Positions 36,397 to 49,349 of a DNA stretch of 64,000 nt are shown one piece after another; within the stretch, counting starts at the first letter, position 1; the number at the start of each line of letters is the position of its first letter. The stretch is from assembly GCA_036429605.1 (NCBI GenBank), contig CM071591.1, forward strand, positions 3,162,001 through 3,226,000, in the 5' to 3' direction. This DNA comes from Cladobotryum mycophilum (Eukaryota; Ascomycota; Sordariomycetes; Hypocreales; Hypocreaceae). Under the pieces are notes generated by a model. It was not told where the DNA came from, made no database searches, and saw only the letters and a program-made list of their open reading frames with translations. Both the position numbers and the translations under genes were made by a program.

Positions 36397-38155
36397 TCAT
36401 GGCATCGCCAGGTTCGTACCAGGTGGTGTCATCATGGTGGGGTAGTATCCACTGGAGGTTGTCTTTCCCTCGAATGGTCCATTCTGGCGGCGACTGTCTG
36501 CCATTGGTGGCGGATGAAATGTGCGAGGCATCATGCCCAAGTCATATTCGGACTTGATCTTGGTGTTGTCCGTTGCAGTGTGGGAGGCGGTCTGTTCTGC
36601 CTCGGTGCGGTGACTGAACAGGTCCACTCGAGCAGGTTGAGCCTCATACATTGACCCAGAATAATACTGATACCCCTTTGTGCTGCCGATTGCCTTTTCT
36701 TCTTCGGAAGAAATGGCCGACTCTGAGGGGATTTCGTGATGCCTGGCACTTCCGTACATGGCACCCCTGGAGTCGTATGACGAAGTGGTGTAGCTAGTGC
36801 CGGCTGCAAGAACAGAGTTTGACGAAAAGTTGGTCAAGTCGCTCATACCATTGTAGCCTAGAGTTCCCGCAGAGCCTCCTGGGCCGCCGCTGTGGCTTCG
36901 CCTCTTCTCATTCTGATAATGGCCGGGCGACCGACCTCGAACAATCATCTTCTCCGACTTTCGAAATGCAACCTTGACGTACTTCTCGCTGGCTTGGCTG
37001 CCAAGGTCTGCCCACAGCTCTACCATGAGGTGGTAGTATTGCTGGGCGGCCCTTCGCTTCCCATTATTCTGTGTAGCCTGCTTGAATTGGATACGTTCAA
37101 AGGTATGTTCCGTGGCAGGATGCCCACCCGCATGCGCATTGCCGAAGCCGTCAGAGTACACCGCCCTGTTGCCCGACGCAGTAGAGGCATCGGGATACAT
37201 GCCAGCTTGATGCGATGGGACCGAATTCTTTGGCGCAAGAGGTATCTTCTCTGGTTTCGAGATAGGCCCCTTGTCTCTCTTTGGAGTGTGTTGAACCAGC
37301 TCAATGCTGTGCTGGTCGTTGTCGGCCACAACGGCAGAGATGCACATATAAAAGCCATGAACTTGGAAAGGCTGTTCTGCTCCAGGAGGCAGGTATTGGA
37401 CTGTTGCGCCAGGCCAGTGAGGGTGCAATGAATAAGAGCAATTGCATGCCATGTAGTTTCTTCGATAACAGGTCCATTCGCCTTCAGCCAAAAAGAACCC
37501 TTTGTCGACTGTGCCCGTGATATCAACCTTGATAGGCGTTCCATCTGGGTACTGAAGAGTTCCGGCTGTCTGTACAGACAGCAGGGGAGGCACCGTGGCT
37601 GAAACAGCCCTGCTCTGGTACTGGTTGGTATCCATCCTTCCAGCGGGAGCAGCAAATGCAGTCAGTGGGCTTGGGGTTGGAGTCAACGGATGACGTCTCA
37701 GTGGCGCCCCAGGAAACGAAGGAGATCTAGTTGGATGATCTATGACCCTCCTAAAAGATGGCGTTGCTGGGGCGTATTGATCTCGGGCACTGAGCTGTGC
37801 TGCCGAATGTGGTAGCCCTGCCGTGCGATGGTGGGTATGGGCATGTGCCATGCCAGTCGAGGATGTAGTACTGGTGCAGCTGTGTAAGTCGTTAAAATAC
37901 TCCACTCCCACGAAGGGCCTCGTGCATGATCAGCACTCATTAGGCGCGGGAAAATATAGAGAGACATACCTTGAGGTTAGACGGGACCTAACATCTATTC
38001 CGGGGAATACGTGAGGTGCGGGTTGGTAAAAGGCGGTTCCGTCTTGGTGATAATGCGTGGTTGTGTTGAGACCCGATGGGTGGAAGAGACTCAACAACGT
38101 GGGCGGCTGCGTGGGCTCTATGGCAAGAGTCGAGGCAGTGGCGTCTTGAGTGTAT
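36397..38155 (-). CDS. vib-1: VIB-1-type NDT80/PhoG p53-like transcription factor (5' end unresolved)
   Basis: Transcription factor of the NDT80/PhoG family. Neurospora VIB-1 activates HET-domain genes during vegetative incompatibility, extracellular proteases and, through cre-1, plant-cell-wall degradation; the Aspergillus homologue is XprG. Two exons are clear: 38155-37970 (LLSLFHPSGLNTTTHYH, FYQPAPHVFPGIDVRS) and 37879-36397, joined across a 90-nt GT-AG intron. The DNA-binding domain spans roughly 37580-36930: LQYPDGTPIKVDITG, GEWTCYRRNYMACNC, FERIQFKQATQNNGKRRAAQQ and YYHLMVELWADL, then the basic SEKMIVRGRSPGHYQNEKRR. A Ser/Tyr-rich C-terminal tail follows, about 556 codons in all. The first coding exon lies upstream of 38155, beyond a pyrimidine-rich intron of about 230 nt. 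Candidate ATGs at 38562 or just downstream could not be decided. Confidence 0.9.
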
Positions 38156-41100
38156 CTGGTCTTGAATTAGTCGTAGCTGAGACAAGGGCAAGGATAAGTT
38201 CAGAAGAAGAAGAAAAAGTAAAAAAAAAGAAAAGAAAAAGAAAAGAAACAAAAAGAAAACTTGTGGAAGGAGAAAAATAATAAGGAGGAGCAGAAAGGTG
38301 ATTGACAACTGGTTCTTGGACGACTGCCACAAAGATGCTGCAGACGTGCTCTCATGCGAGCACACACAGTGTCCAAGTACTACCAAACGCAAAGGTGATA
38401 CTTGCCAACGCGGATGGTAGCACAGGGGCATCGGATACCGATTTGAGAGGAGAGGAGCGCGACTACACAGCGGCGTCGGCAGTGTGCCGATGTGTGAGTA
38501 CAAGCTCTATGTAGGTGGCACCTTTGGCGCCAAAACCAGAAGCACATGGACTCTGCATCCAAGTCTTGGGAGGTGGATCAGATCCGGCTGGACAGCGAGG
38601 TTCTGGTAAAGCAGTTGGGGTGGGCCAGCCCGCTGGCCAGGAAATTGGGGGTGTGGGTGATGGGGCACAGCTCGGTCGGCTTTTTACATTCGTAGAGAGG
38701 GCCGGCCTAGGCCCGCAGAGAGTGTACAGGTAGGGATTTGGGGCTGTCCAGACAAGGTGCATAATAATAAATGGGACGAGAATGTGATGGTGTACTCTAG
38801 ACGTAGCTTTTAAAGGCAACGAGAGAGGGCTACCAATGAGAGAATGGATGGCTCACCTCATATCGCTCGGCTGCGAGTGAATATCGAGATAATCTAACTC
38901 TGCGCACTGCGGCGGCGAGGAATTGTAGTCCTGTGGTAAGCAAGGCAGATGTCAGACTCAGATTCTTTGCTTATGCTCGGCAAGCCTTGAAGTTGGGGCG
39001 AGGTTTTCTGAGGGCTCTCTGGGCTACAGCATTTCATCCAGTCGTAGCGGAGCAATCTCAGAATGTAGTCATGTTATTGCTGTCACATCAATATGCGAAT
39101 CCGTTGAATATGGTCCTAGTATCCGCAGTATTAGCATACCCGTCTTGGCATTGAAATCAAGGAAAAAAGGCATCATAAATCGAAATCTGTGGAGAGGGGG
39201 AGCTCAGGGCAGACGCTGCTTGTTGACTGGGTGTGCATGCATACAGGGAGAGGCACGCAGTACAGTACAATGAAATTCTCTCCAGTTCAGAACAAGTACC
39301 CGGGCACATAGCAATGCAAGGATTGTGCAGTGAGTGCCATCGGAACCAGGACGCCACGCATTGCCAGGGGGTGGAGGGGAATTGGCTGTTACACAAACGC
39401 GCCCGGGCGTCTGCATCTGGCTCTTCTCGTCCACATATGACGCTCAAGCCTTCGTCGCAAGATCTTCCCAGGTACTTGATGTTGCGCGTCTGACGTGCGG
39501 CTCGCATCTCCCCTTACCCGGTGGCCCCCAGACTGAATACAGTGGCAGTGGATGTAGTGTTTTGCTCTATGGCATCATAGAGGTAGGGGAAAACAGTAGG
39601 AAACAGATTCACTTCTTCCAACGTACCTCATGTAAAAATAAATAAATAAGCGGCACTCGGAGCTCCAGATAAAGGGCTCAATGCAATTCTCATACTACCT
39701 GTAAGGCAAGGATGCGACGGGTAGATCTGACGTCCAGTTTCGCTAATACCGTGTCCCGCAATTCTCGTCGATGCGGCAAGGGATCATGCAGGGAACGACA
39801 AAAAGCCGCGAAAATAAACAAGAAAACTCACCTTTTGCTGTTGGGAATGCATGCGTCAAGATGTCTGCTACAGAACAAGGGTTTGTCGTAAAAAATGTAG
39901 ATAGGAGGGTGAGAAGAAAAGGGAGCCTTGTAGACACCGCAACCAATGTTCGTGTTTTTCGATTTGTAGTGATCGGACAGCCTGATTTCCAGAACAGATT
40001 GGAACCAGAGATGGACTGTGAATATGGATTCGCACCACGACCGGTCGCCTATTGCCAAGTTGTATATCGCTTCTGACTTTGGAGGTCTCGGACGTGCTAA
40101 GTCGTGCGGTGAGGACTCAGAGGGTCTTGAAGAGAAGTCAGTTTCTTGCGAAGTGAATATTAATATTCACTAAACATTCTTGGGCGAAATTTGACTGCGG
40201 GTGAAATGGAACAGCACCGAGGAAACAAGGGGTATCAACACGGTCGGCCCAGGTGACAGACCCGCAAATGACTTAGATATGTTTAAGAAAAGCGTGGGGG
40301 ATCGTACCAGATCGAAGCGGAGAATGGCCCAGAAGTCGTAATTTCCGTAATTGGTAGACGTTCACCGCGATGAACTCCCTTTAGCGAAAGGGTAAATATG
40401 GGTTCTATTTCAGATCAGTAACTTGATGCATTAAAAGGCTTCGATGACCAAGCATGGAGCGAAATGAGAAGCTTGAGGATCCATCGTGCTCTCTTCAGCA
40501 TCTGCCATTCGGGATTGACAATCATCTCACCTTTGGGGACGCACCCTGGATCAAACGTTAGGGAGTGAATAAAATTCCCTGGCCTGTCGTTTCTTCAGAG
40601 CAAGCTGCACTCTATGACCAAGGAACGATGGTGGAGGCGAGTATGGCAATGACTGCAGATAAGAGAGATGGGGAGACTGGGGAACGAATCTCTAGGTAAG
40701 ATAGATCCAAGTTTGGTGATATCAAGGAACAGTCGTCTATACGGATCTCATAACGGTTGTCGTAGTGGCGAGATGCGGATGTGGCACAAGAACCAGACTG
40801 ACTGATGAAGTAAGAGACTGACAGTTGAACAGGCAGATCAGATTCAGGGATGCCAAAGGGGATATATGTGAAAGGCAGAAATATTGGTAAGAGCGACGGG
40901 CTTTGAAAGAGATGTGAAATTGCAGATGAAAGACTGGGGTGGCAACGGTCTGTAAAGTGAAGGCCGGTTGCGCAGAGCCTGAGACAACGACCCCGAGGAT
41001 ACATCAAAAATTGTGGAGAGGTCAAGAGAACCCTGGTCTTCATTCATAAAGCGTATATATCAGAACAGCTTAGTGAGATGGTAGAGGGGTATCTGCGTCC

Positions 41101-44100
41101 AAACATGGAAGTAGGTGATGTGCATTCGTATGGCTAGGATTGTGGGGAGCGGTACTGAAGACGCTCACCGGGCGAAGGAAGACGGAGCGTTTCCCGGCCA
41201 CAATGAAAGCAACGAGCCGTATACGTTGCAGGACCATGTACAGATAATGTCAGGCTGCTCGCAACCTCCCAATGTTGAACTAGCCGCAGCACCGGGGAGG
41301 TGTCCCGTCCCCAAAACCGCCAACAAGACATATTTTTCAGCAAACTGATTCTCCATCAGGCCACTGCGTAATTTGGTTGAGTACTACATACTCCAAGAGC
41401 TGATCCATTCGCCTCAACATCCTGGATTGGATGTCGGGCTATGGAAGAGCGTCTGCCGGCACTTCCTAAGACGCTTTCTTCGACAGTATAGAAAATGAAG
41501 AAGTTTGCCCTGGCTCATTTGGAGCAGTCATGGGTTGTACTATCGGCCCACGCCCCCAACGCACCAAGCATGCAGCCAGCCGGCAGCTATGACCCCCTTT
41601 CAAGGCGCTACAAGGCCTCATATTAGGAGGAAGATCTTTGACAAGGGGCTGACGCCAAGAAGGATAACTGCAGGCCAGACCTCAAGCGGATTCAAGAGGA
41701 GACGCTGGATTTGCTGCAAGCAATCGAGGTCAGGCATGGTCAATGATTTAGTAAGATTGATTTAATTCTGTGATGTGATACTAGGAGCCCAACTGCAGCA
41801 TTCATTTCGCATTTGCCTCAAGCTCAGTAGCTAAAATGAAGTCGGACAAAGCTGAGATTGGCGTGCCTTCATTCTGACTGTTAATTTATGCGTTTCCGTC
41901 TCTCTCCAATCCCCTTGAAGGATGAAGCTGAGACGATGCCTTGGGATCGCCATTGGGAATAAAAGGCGTTCAGAGTGCCTGTGGGAGGCATCTGCTGCTC
42001 GAAATTTCGCCTCAGAGACCTTCCACGCATTTTACTTGGATGTGGATTGGGACCTGGTTTGCCGCCGTTTGAGATATCAATAACCCGTTCTCGTCACCCA
42101 CGACAAGGTGCCACAGCTTCAGTAACCAGGGCTGTCAAAACAGTGTTGCAAACACGTGAGCCCGAGAGCCTAGGTTTCACCCCCCGGATTTACATGATTT
42201 GAAGACCATGCAGCAGTGGATGATTGGAAACACTGCAGGCAATGCCGCAGTAAAGGGGTCTGGTGGCTTGTTGGCAAATATCATTATGAGCAGGATATGG
42301 GTCGTCATTTCCTAAGAAGTAGGAGTGGTCTTCGTTTGATCATGAGGCAAGTATTCTTCAAGTACTAGATACCATGTATCTTGGAGGAGAGCCAATGACG
42401 AGGTCATCTACCCGAAAGAAGCGGACTTCGCCGTCTCTGGTCAGCCGTTCCGACGACGGATGCTGAAAACCTAGGGCCAACAAGAACCAGTAGGCGACTC
42501 AGCTGCACGGACTTGTGTTGCACTAAAGAGGGAGGGTGAAATTCACTCATGCAAGGCCTGTCGGTGTCACCTCCCGTCAACCAGGGCAAAGGTGACAAAG
42601 AAATAATAAGGCAACTGGCTCATGCATGCTTTATGAGGGCCCCGCCATGAATCACACCGTTGAATATTAGGATATTAGAGGAAGAAGTTGTTCCGTCAAT
42701 GAAGTCTGTGTGATGAAGAAGCTCTTGTGATATCAAACCAAATTGACATAGTTGGGTAGAGAGCCTTCAACTGATATCGGACCGGCCCGTTATGGAGAAC
42801 GCCACGTCTTGATGCTGGCCTAGGTGGTTAGTTATCTCGTTCCATGAAATAGTGCCGGAATCCACAGCCTCCGCTGGCGGAGCTAGCCAAACCAAACAGC
42901 CCTGGTGTGCTGTGTGGCCCGCAACGGTGTCATAATCGCGTGCTCTAGGCCGGAGGAATCCGTCGTCAGAGAGTATTGAGTTTGCTATGAGTGGCCAGCC
43001 ACAGCCACAGCCAGAACAAAGATCAGATCTCTGTGTGAGGTGACGCATCGGCCAAACTAATACACGTCTTTTCAAGACAGAGAAAGAAAGACTGAGCTTG
43101 AATCGAATGGCGTGCGTAGCTTTATGACCAGGTGCGTTGCAGAAAGCAAGTCAATGATGTTTTGCATTATTGCGTTACTGCCTGCCCGTGATGGATTCAA
43201 GTCACACCGGCGTTGTGCAAGACAGGCTAGGTGGGCCGTTTGCCAAGGAGGTGACAAGTCGTTTACGCAGAAACGGCGGCATTATGGAGATTGAAAGAAG
43301 AAAAGGGTATAGCGAAGCAGGGCAAACCAATGCGTTGATGACATTGAATTTTGTCATTATCGTCCCTAGCCCGATCAAGGGGCCTACTTTTGTCTGTCTC
43401 GTGTTCGGGACGTGGCGTCGACCGAGTTCATGGCAGCATTGAACGAGTGTGAGAGCCAGGAGAGGGGACACAATTGACGAGGGAGAGACGCAGAGGCAGA
43501 GGCAGAGGCAGAGGGCGAGTGTGAGGCCGATAGTATGTGTTGACAAGCGACTATGCATGTGCATAATGCATTCATTCGAATCCAGACCCAAGCATCCATC
43601 GGAAGCCAAGGAGGAGTAGGGATAAGACTTTGCATACGGTTCCGGTCCGCTCGCCTCACTCTCACCGGTTGCGAGGTTCTCTATTCTCGTCCTTTGTTTG
43701 GGTCTTGGCCTTGGCCTTGGGACATGGATATGTATGGATAAGGGCATGGACATGGAGTAATAGATGGTAGAGGTAAGGTTGTTTGGAAGATCCTTGAAGG
43801 GACGAAAGAGAAGAAAAGGTGTTTCCCACCCCATCCTCCACATCATAGACTAGTAATGTGGGCAACTGCAGTCCGTTGCTGCTACCGCTACTATTACTAC
43901 CATCACTAATGTGATTGTGAGATTGCTGCGACTTTCCCACATACAGGCAGGTTCCAAACTTGGAAGTTGGTACATGTATGGAGTACCCTCCAAGCGCCAT
44001 TGAATCCGGTAGGGGTACCTCAGATTCGGGTTCGGACACGATAGGCTCAACGTCTAGAGTTGCCCCATAGACGACGACGTTTTCCGCATCCGTGATGAGG

Positions 44101-47100
44101 GAAACCTGACTCTCCTGCTGCAGAGTTTACAGGGGAGTCCTAAACCTGATCAGTCGTGTAGATTAGGTGCAGATATAGTCGGTAGGGTCTTGACCAGGGT
44201 TCCCAGGTCTACCGGTCCGGATGGGACACTGAATGCAGCCAGCCCTGGTCCTGAAAGCGTTGTAACTCTGGGGGTGGTGGGTGGGTGCTGAATGTACAGG
44301 TACCTTTGCTTCTTACTGGAGGACTTTCGTTGGCTGTCCTGGCCCAAGCTTTTTAGGCAGTGGAGTCACTGAAGAGGTCCACTGTAAAAGCCTCCGCAGC
44401 CTGTAGGAAGGAATACCAGTGGATAAGAAGGGAGGGGAGTGGGATGGATGATTGATGGGGAGGGGGTAGAGGGGAAGGACGCTATGCCGTCCATTCCAAC
44501 TGCCACACACACCACCACCACCACCACCAACAACGACTTCTTTGTAAATGAGCTGCCATGCTGTACCACTCATCATGTTTTCTTCATGCTTCTCGTGCTA
44601 CCAACAAATCTCCTTCTTCACCCGGATGCCTTGCTCCAGGCCATGTGCCGGCAAAGACAAACGGCGCACACCCGAGATGTCGCCAACGGCCAACACCGCG
44701 CCCCCCTTTCACCTCGATGATATGAGAGGCCGGAAAGGGTCCCGGGAGGAGATGGACGAGAAGTCTCTGAGATGAGGGCAACCAATCAACTGTCTGAAAG
44801 ACAAACGAATGTCCAAAATCCTTGATTTTGGAGATTAGTCGACAGTTTCTCGGCCTGGGCAGACACCGAAAACGCGAGAACGCGAGCACCCCTCTTCTCA
44901 TTCAACGCATGCCCGGGGAAAAGACAAATGGCCAACAGGCTGATCCTTGTGTACCATAGGCCATCACCACACCAGTGCCGTTGACCGCGTTCGGCTGCCC
45001 ACAGCTCATAGTGCAAGCCCCTATATTGCCTCACCCGTGTTGGCGGTATCTTGATGAAGCAAACTGAGCTATACGCCATCAATATGTCGTCGCTGAGAAG
45101 TAAATGAATGCATCAAATGTCGCCCTCTGTATCCGTTACCAAATCATAATCTTCAGGATGCCAACATTGGTCTTGCTCAGGGCCTGAGACGTCGCTATCC
45201 CGACTTGGTATTAGGGTCGTCGTTCCGGATACGAGGATTAGCCCAAAGATCGAACGGCTGTCTTTCGCCCAAATAATGCATGAAGCTAGCGCCGTGCTCA
45301 ACCGGTAGCAAAGGATGACACACTTCTATGACGACCTCATGTTGAAGAAACGGGACCCAAATAATATTCTTTCTGATGCTACCATAACGATCACGAAGGG
45401 GGCCACCCCCCTTATTTTGACTATACCATGTCTCGAGCCGTTGGGCATTCCTGGTGACTGAGGGTTCTCTATGAACAAGCTGTGCGCAGCGGCAGTAGAG
45501 ATACATCCGACAAAAAAAGTACTCACCCATGTACTGTAAATGCTATTGACGAACAAGTGTGCCTTTTCAGTCTACGTTGTAAGGCATGAAGCCATTCATC
45601 CGGGAGTCGTTAAAGCAATGATACCGATTAAAAGGAAGCATCGAACACGACACCCTAGGTATTCTACGCTGCACTACTTCTTCGGTGCAAACTGAGTTCG
45701 ACAATGCCAGTCTTTAGCTCCCGGTGCCGGTGATTAACAGATTCAAAGCTTGGGATTCACTATTCACGGCCTGGGTCTGCGGACAGAAGTCTTTGAGCCA
45801 GGAAGGCTCCTTTGATTGGAATCATTTCGAGGAGACCAAGTTCACACACCCATCATGCTCTCAGATTCTGGGGCAGGCGACTCCTTGTCATACATCATAT
45901 TCGTCTATCGGCGACTGGTATATGTTCGCGGTTGACTCAAACAAGGATCTTCGTTACCGATTACAGAAATATGCCATTCCATTGGCTCCTCTACATTCCA
46001 ACCTGGCACATGGGCTCGTCAAGCAAACAATGCCACTGAAGCTGGCGAAAATTCTGGGGGTCGGCCTTTCAGTTAATGGGTCTTGATCTGTTCCGTTCTC
46101 GGTGTTACTCTGGTTTCAGAGGGTTATGGTCCTTGACACCAAAACCACTTCCCTGGGAAAGCCACGGCAGGAAATTCACGTCCTACATCTGCCGATAAGT
46201 CGGTTGATGGCTTGAGCAATTCTAGAGTGTTTCACGTTGCTCAACCACCCACCCTCCTCTGCCTCCTGGTTTCCCGGATCAGTTCGCTTCTCCCTGCCAA
46301 ATCAGGTCTTCCAACGTCGTCGTGCAAAGTGGTGATGAAGCAACTATTACGATAGCCGCCATTACCTTGTTATGGTGACAAAAGCCGATCTGACTTGGGG
46401 TTTGTGCTCATGACCAAACGCCACGCCACATACATCCCCCCTCCTTCCCATTAAACCGCAAGCCTATCTCCATCCTACACGTTTGCCGCATCTTAAGCCG
46501 TCGGGCAGCTTCCATGGAGCCTGGTTCTGGATCGGAAGGGCGTGGATCCAGCTTCCTCTTTTGGCCCTATTGAGCTGTTGCTGTGCGATCAGAGCAAGTA
46601 GTTGATCCACCGCTCCCACAAAATGTTTGCTGTCAATAAGATGCCCTCTCAACTGGGAAATAGGCTCGTTTCAGACTTCATGGCATCAAGCCAATGATCT
46701 GATGGAGTCAAAGAGACACTTGTTATTCCTGCCATCAGAAAACGAAAGAACAAGATCCCAACTCAGCTGAACGGGATCAACTGCGCCTACACGTCGTCCA
46801 CAGGAGCCGGTTTGCACTCACTCACGCCACTTTGGTCGATGCGTAGGCTGCTTGCCTGCTGGAAGAAGCCTGTGAGACTTGACATCCCGGTCAGCCAGAT
46901 GCGATACGCAAGTCGCCACATCTGGCGTAGGACACTGCCAATGGGTATTTGTGTCGGTCTGCCGGTTCGTTTCAAAGGCCAACTCAGCTTGCGCGGCATC
47001 GGGGAGCCCGTGCCTCTAGATGAGGGGGGCTGGGAGTGAAGGCAGTGAAGGCAAGTCAGGCTTTCATTGGGCGACACGCCTTATTTGGTTGATGGCATCT

Positions 47101-47887
47101 ATCCGACCATGGCGTTTTATTCACTTCCGTTTCTACTTGGGGTGGAGATGATGGGCGTGGATAATGGAAAAATGACGGAGTTGCCTCGGAGAAGTCTGAT
47201 ACGTCTGCAAGCTGCATGCTTCCTCGCCGGCTTAACCATGACTTGCGTAGTTTGCTCAGATTCTTGCGTGGATTAATGAAGGGGGTCGCGAGGTTAAGCA
47301 TAGGCACACGCCCTCTCATACCTCTAGTGTTTCCTGACCAAGTCACCAATATGGTTGGGAGAGCGTGTGATATTTGACCCAGGTGCCAGTCCAATTCCTT
47401 CTCAGCAGACCTAAATGTGTCGAAGTAACAGGTAGGGACACCCAGTCACTCAGGTTACCTTTACATATCCGAATATTTCAATTGGGTCAAGGTCCGTGGG
47501 AGATTCCAGAAGAGAAATACGAGCAAGTGCATGGCGGGATCCGTGCAGCTACAAGTCATCACAGTAGATACTAAAAACAAGAAAGACTATATTATTATAC
47601 AGCATGGAAGTGTATCAAGGTTCTAGACCTAGATGGAGCGAGCAGTGCAGGGCTTGTCATTAGGTGGAGACGATGGATGGTGTTGAAGGTTGATCAGCTT
47701 GGGAGTCTCGGATTACAGTGGATCTTATTCCTAACTTGGCATGTAGTCTAACCAGGGAGTGGCGCCTGAGGGGTCCAACGGCGTCAGTCATGGTCAGTGG
47801 CCGTGGCGTTGACTCATCGCCAACGACTCCCCGGCCTGCGATCCTGCTTTCTACAAACTTCCTGCAATACGAACCCGTTATCCTGGA
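38156..47887. other. Gene-poor stretch upstream of vib-1
   Basis: Nearly 10 kb with no recognised intact gene. The left 1-2 kb is the vib-1 5' region: first exon, pyrimidine-rich intron and leader. The rest carries only short frames of doubtful coding value. The exceptions are a coding-like minus-strand frame at 45.1-45.5 kb, listed separately, and a plus-strand frame at 45724-46086 whose composition is protein-like but which I cannot place. No terminal repeats or transposase motifs were noticed, so an old transposon graveyard is possible but unproven. Confidence 0.5.
45110..45530 (-). pseudogene. Coding-like remnant, unknown protein
   Basis: Two abutting minus-strand frames look coding. The upstream one (45530-45195) has well-balanced text (GSIRKNIIWVPFLQHEVVIE, CHPLLPVEHGASFMHYLGER, DLWANPRIRNDDPNTK). 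The downstream one (from about 45206 to a stop near 45113) gives an acidic tail (SDVSGPEQDQ, HPEDYDLVTDTEGDI). They sit in different frames and join only if one base is skipped near 45200, so the gene looks frameshifted; an unseen intron or a natural stop at 45195 is possible. No convincing start ATG with a conserved N-terminus is seen. I do not recognise the family. Confidence 0.35.
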
Positions 47888-49349
47888 ATGCCTAAGAAAA
47901 GGCAGCATCTCAAGTCATTCAAGCCATCCTTGACGGGGTCTGCGGTGCCTGGGACTTCTTCCCCCAATAGCTCCGGTAAGCAGCATGAACCTGTTACGCC
48001 ATCCCTCCGCGCGCCCACTGATTGATTGACAATCTTCTAGGGAAGGCTCCTAAGGGCGTCAACGAGCTTCTTGCGAGCCTGCGACACGCATCCATCGATT
48101 CTTCCGCCTCGCGACCACTCCATGCCATTACGCCAACTGTACCGCCTGCTCTGAGAGAGATTCTGCAAATCCCCGAAACTCCCCCACCAGCGCCAAGACT
48201 CCCGCTCAGAGCAAGAGTCGATAACAATGGCCGACGTCTTCCGGCCGGGCCTCCTCCACCTCGCAGTTGGGTGGCTGCAAGAAACAGAAATGCAGCGCAC
48301 GCTGATGGGACGCTGCAATCTTCAACGGTGAACTGGAGGAGCTTGGCACATACAACGCTACCTGGAACCTTCATGCCATCACCTGGGAGCCTCATCGATC
48401 TGGTTCTTAGGAAGCTGGCTACCGACTGGGATTATCATCGTGTGTACGATCAGTATCACATCTTCTTTGTTCCCGGCCATCTCAAGTCTGCTTTAATTAG
48501 ATGGGTTGGTATTGCGAACCCTGGTGGCATGTCACTCGCGGATCTAAAGCTCATTCTCTTTCCTCCCCCAACGTCTATGATGAAGAAGACTTTGGGCCAG
48601 AGATTCCCTCAAATGCAGAAATAAACTACCTAGATCTATCGGGCTCAGTAGGCCGCACAATTACGCTCAAGGAAATTTCCGAGTTGCTACATCCGCTGAA
48701 GAAGGTGGATGCCTCCGATGAGCTTCAAGACACTTGGGATGCTGTTGGCTCGGCTCCGTCCCCTCCGAAAGCCTTACTCCCAAATCTTACCCATCTCTCG
48801 CTGGCTTTGGATCCGAAACATGCATCAGATGCCTCCTGGAAGCAGTTGCTGGCCATGTCAGCCAGATTATCTTCTGTTACACATTTGAGTCTCGCTTATT
48901 GGCCTGACCCATGTCTCACACCACGAGCCCGCTATTCTACAGTAGCAACACCACAGGGGACAAACGTTCCCTACGGTGGAACGAATCTTTATTCTCACTC
49001 GATTGATCACGATTGGAGCGAGGCCCTCTTGGTCCTGAGGATGTTGAGCAAGAACCTGTACGCTCTAGAATTTCTCGACCTGACGGGGTGCGCGCCGTGG
49101 TTCAAGGCTCTGATGATGCATTCCGAGCATGATTTCATCGATTGGTCTAGGGACTGGGGGAAGATATCTGTTCTAAAACTTTATGCTGGCTGGTCACCTG
49201 GCAAAGACACGATGCCCTCGGAATGGGAATCATATCGCGAGGCGATTGAAACGTCAGGAAACGTAGCGAAGCATATTAGGGCAATGCGTGCTGGAAAAGG
49301 TAGATTTATTACTGTGGAACGGGATGCAGCGGAAATTCATGTCAGTTAG
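47888..49349 (+). pseudogene. Leucine-rich-repeat-like hypothetical protein, frameshifted
   Basis: Exon 1 (47888-47975, MPKKRQHLKS) joins exon 2 at 48041 across a 65-nt GT-AG intron, giving SSGKAPKGVNELLASLRHAS. The frame then runs through a Pro-rich segment (PPPAPRLP, AGPPPPRSWVAARN) and a folded region (DLVLRKLATDWDYHRVYDQY, ISH-free). At the C5 run 48565-48569 the frame changes: text up to SLADLKLILFPPP continues only in another frame as NVYDEEDFGPEIP. From there leucine-rich text follows (INYLDLSGSVGR, LLPNLTHLSLALD, SSVTHLSLAYW, LYALEFLDLTGC), with spacing like LRR units, to a stop at 49347. One missing C would restore a single protein of roughly 440 aa. It is either a genuine inactivating deletion or an assembly error. 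I recall similar uncharacterised fungal proteins, but no function is known. Confidence 0.7.

Noticed and set aside
40612..41043. 143-codon minus-strand frame in the desert
   Set aside because: Ser/Leu/Pro-rich, no motif, no neighbouring exon; insufficient support.
43202..43846. 214-codon minus-strand frame
   Set aside because: Built on repeated Leu-Cys and Pro-Arg codons from simple repeats; no coding signal.
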